Origin: WJMT01 sp964599635
GTDB lineage: Bacteria > Acidobacteriota > Aminicenantia > Aminicenantales > Aminicenantaceae
DNA: 14,649 nucleotides
Reading direction: 5' to 3'
NCBI GenBank assembly: GCA_964599635.1
Contig: CAZRGM010000045.1
Location: 1-14,649 of the forward strand
Positions 14,550 through 14,649 of the stretch are shown here, one piece after another; the first letter of the stretch is position 1, and each line of letters opens with the position of its first letter. The translations under genes were made by a program, and so were the position numbers. The notes under the pieces were generated by a model that worked only from the letters and a program-made list of their open reading frames with translations, searched no databases and was not told where the DNA came from.

Positions 14550-14649
14550 AATTATTCACAAGCCGAGGTTGCTGCAGATGCAAGGCGCAGGGCATGAAGT
14601 CGTGGTCCTTCACTGCGAATGCCCTGCAACGAAGCAGATGCAGTGAGAT
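14540..14649 (-). repeat. 110-base dispersed repeat with hairpin, right copy
   Basis: This is the inverted partner of 38-147, and it runs off the window end. Its main stem is GCAGGGCAT (14587-14595) with ATGCCCTGC (14619-14627). The loop contains a second stem, TGAAG (14595-14599) with CTTCA (14608-14612). Compared with the left copy, both outer stem positions change from A-T/T-A to G-C/C-G together, so pairing is kept. Confidence 0.85.

Noticed and set aside
1..14649. tRNA, rRNA, CRISPR or defence genes anywhere in the window
   Set aside because: I read all the gaps and found no cloverleaf, rRNA segment, regular repeat-spacer pattern or recognisable defence protein.

Overview
The window looks like a piece of chromosome from a low-GC, Gram-negative, respiring bacterium. 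The evidence is a TonB-dependent outer-membrane receptor, several exported proteins and a 14-subunit-type (bacterial) NADH:quinone oxidoreductase (complex I) cluster. I cannot place it taxonomically with confidence from the sequence. Every convincing gene lies on the minus strand, so transcription runs from high to low coordinates.

Layout in transcriptional order. (1) Right edge: one copy of a 110-base repeat (14540-14649), then a short AT-rich leader and a dihydrolipoyl dehydrogenase gene (lpd, 12959-14368). (2) A 146-base gap holds a terminator-like hairpin, a repeat-tail fragment and a good promoter overlapped by a perfect 8-8-8 inverted repeat. (3) nuoA-B-C-D-E-F-G-H-I (12812 down to 5298) are packed with overlaps or gaps of 28 bases or less. 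nuoJ, K, L, M and N are absent. The operon instead runs directly into a metallo-beta-lactamase-fold hydrolase (overlapping nuoI) and a SAM-dependent methyltransferase that carries a signal peptide. (4) A 474-base gene-free region (3083-3556) contains the most interesting element of the window, a clear molybdenum/tungsten-cofactor (Moco-type) riboswitch just upstream of the next gene. (5) That riboswitch leads a two-gene unit: a TonB-dependent receptor and, with an ATGA overlap, an exported protein with two molybdopterin-binding (sulfite-oxidase-like) half domains. (6) Left edge: a second, inverted copy of the 110-base repeat (38-147).

The nuo genes encode the peripheral NADH-oxidising arm (E, F, G), the connecting arm (B, C, D, I) and two membrane subunits (A, H). 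They hold the ligands for FMN and for the N1a, N1b, N2, N3, N4, N5, N6a, N6b and N7 iron-sulfur clusters. The proton-pumping antiporter-like subunits must be encoded elsewhere or be missing. The riboswitch, receptor and molybdopterin-fold protein together suggest a cofactor-feedback-controlled uptake system for molybdenum, tungsten or a pterin-metal compound. This is an inference from gene order and RNA structure. The two 110-base repeats carry paired base changes in a hairpin stem, which suggests selection on a folded structure.
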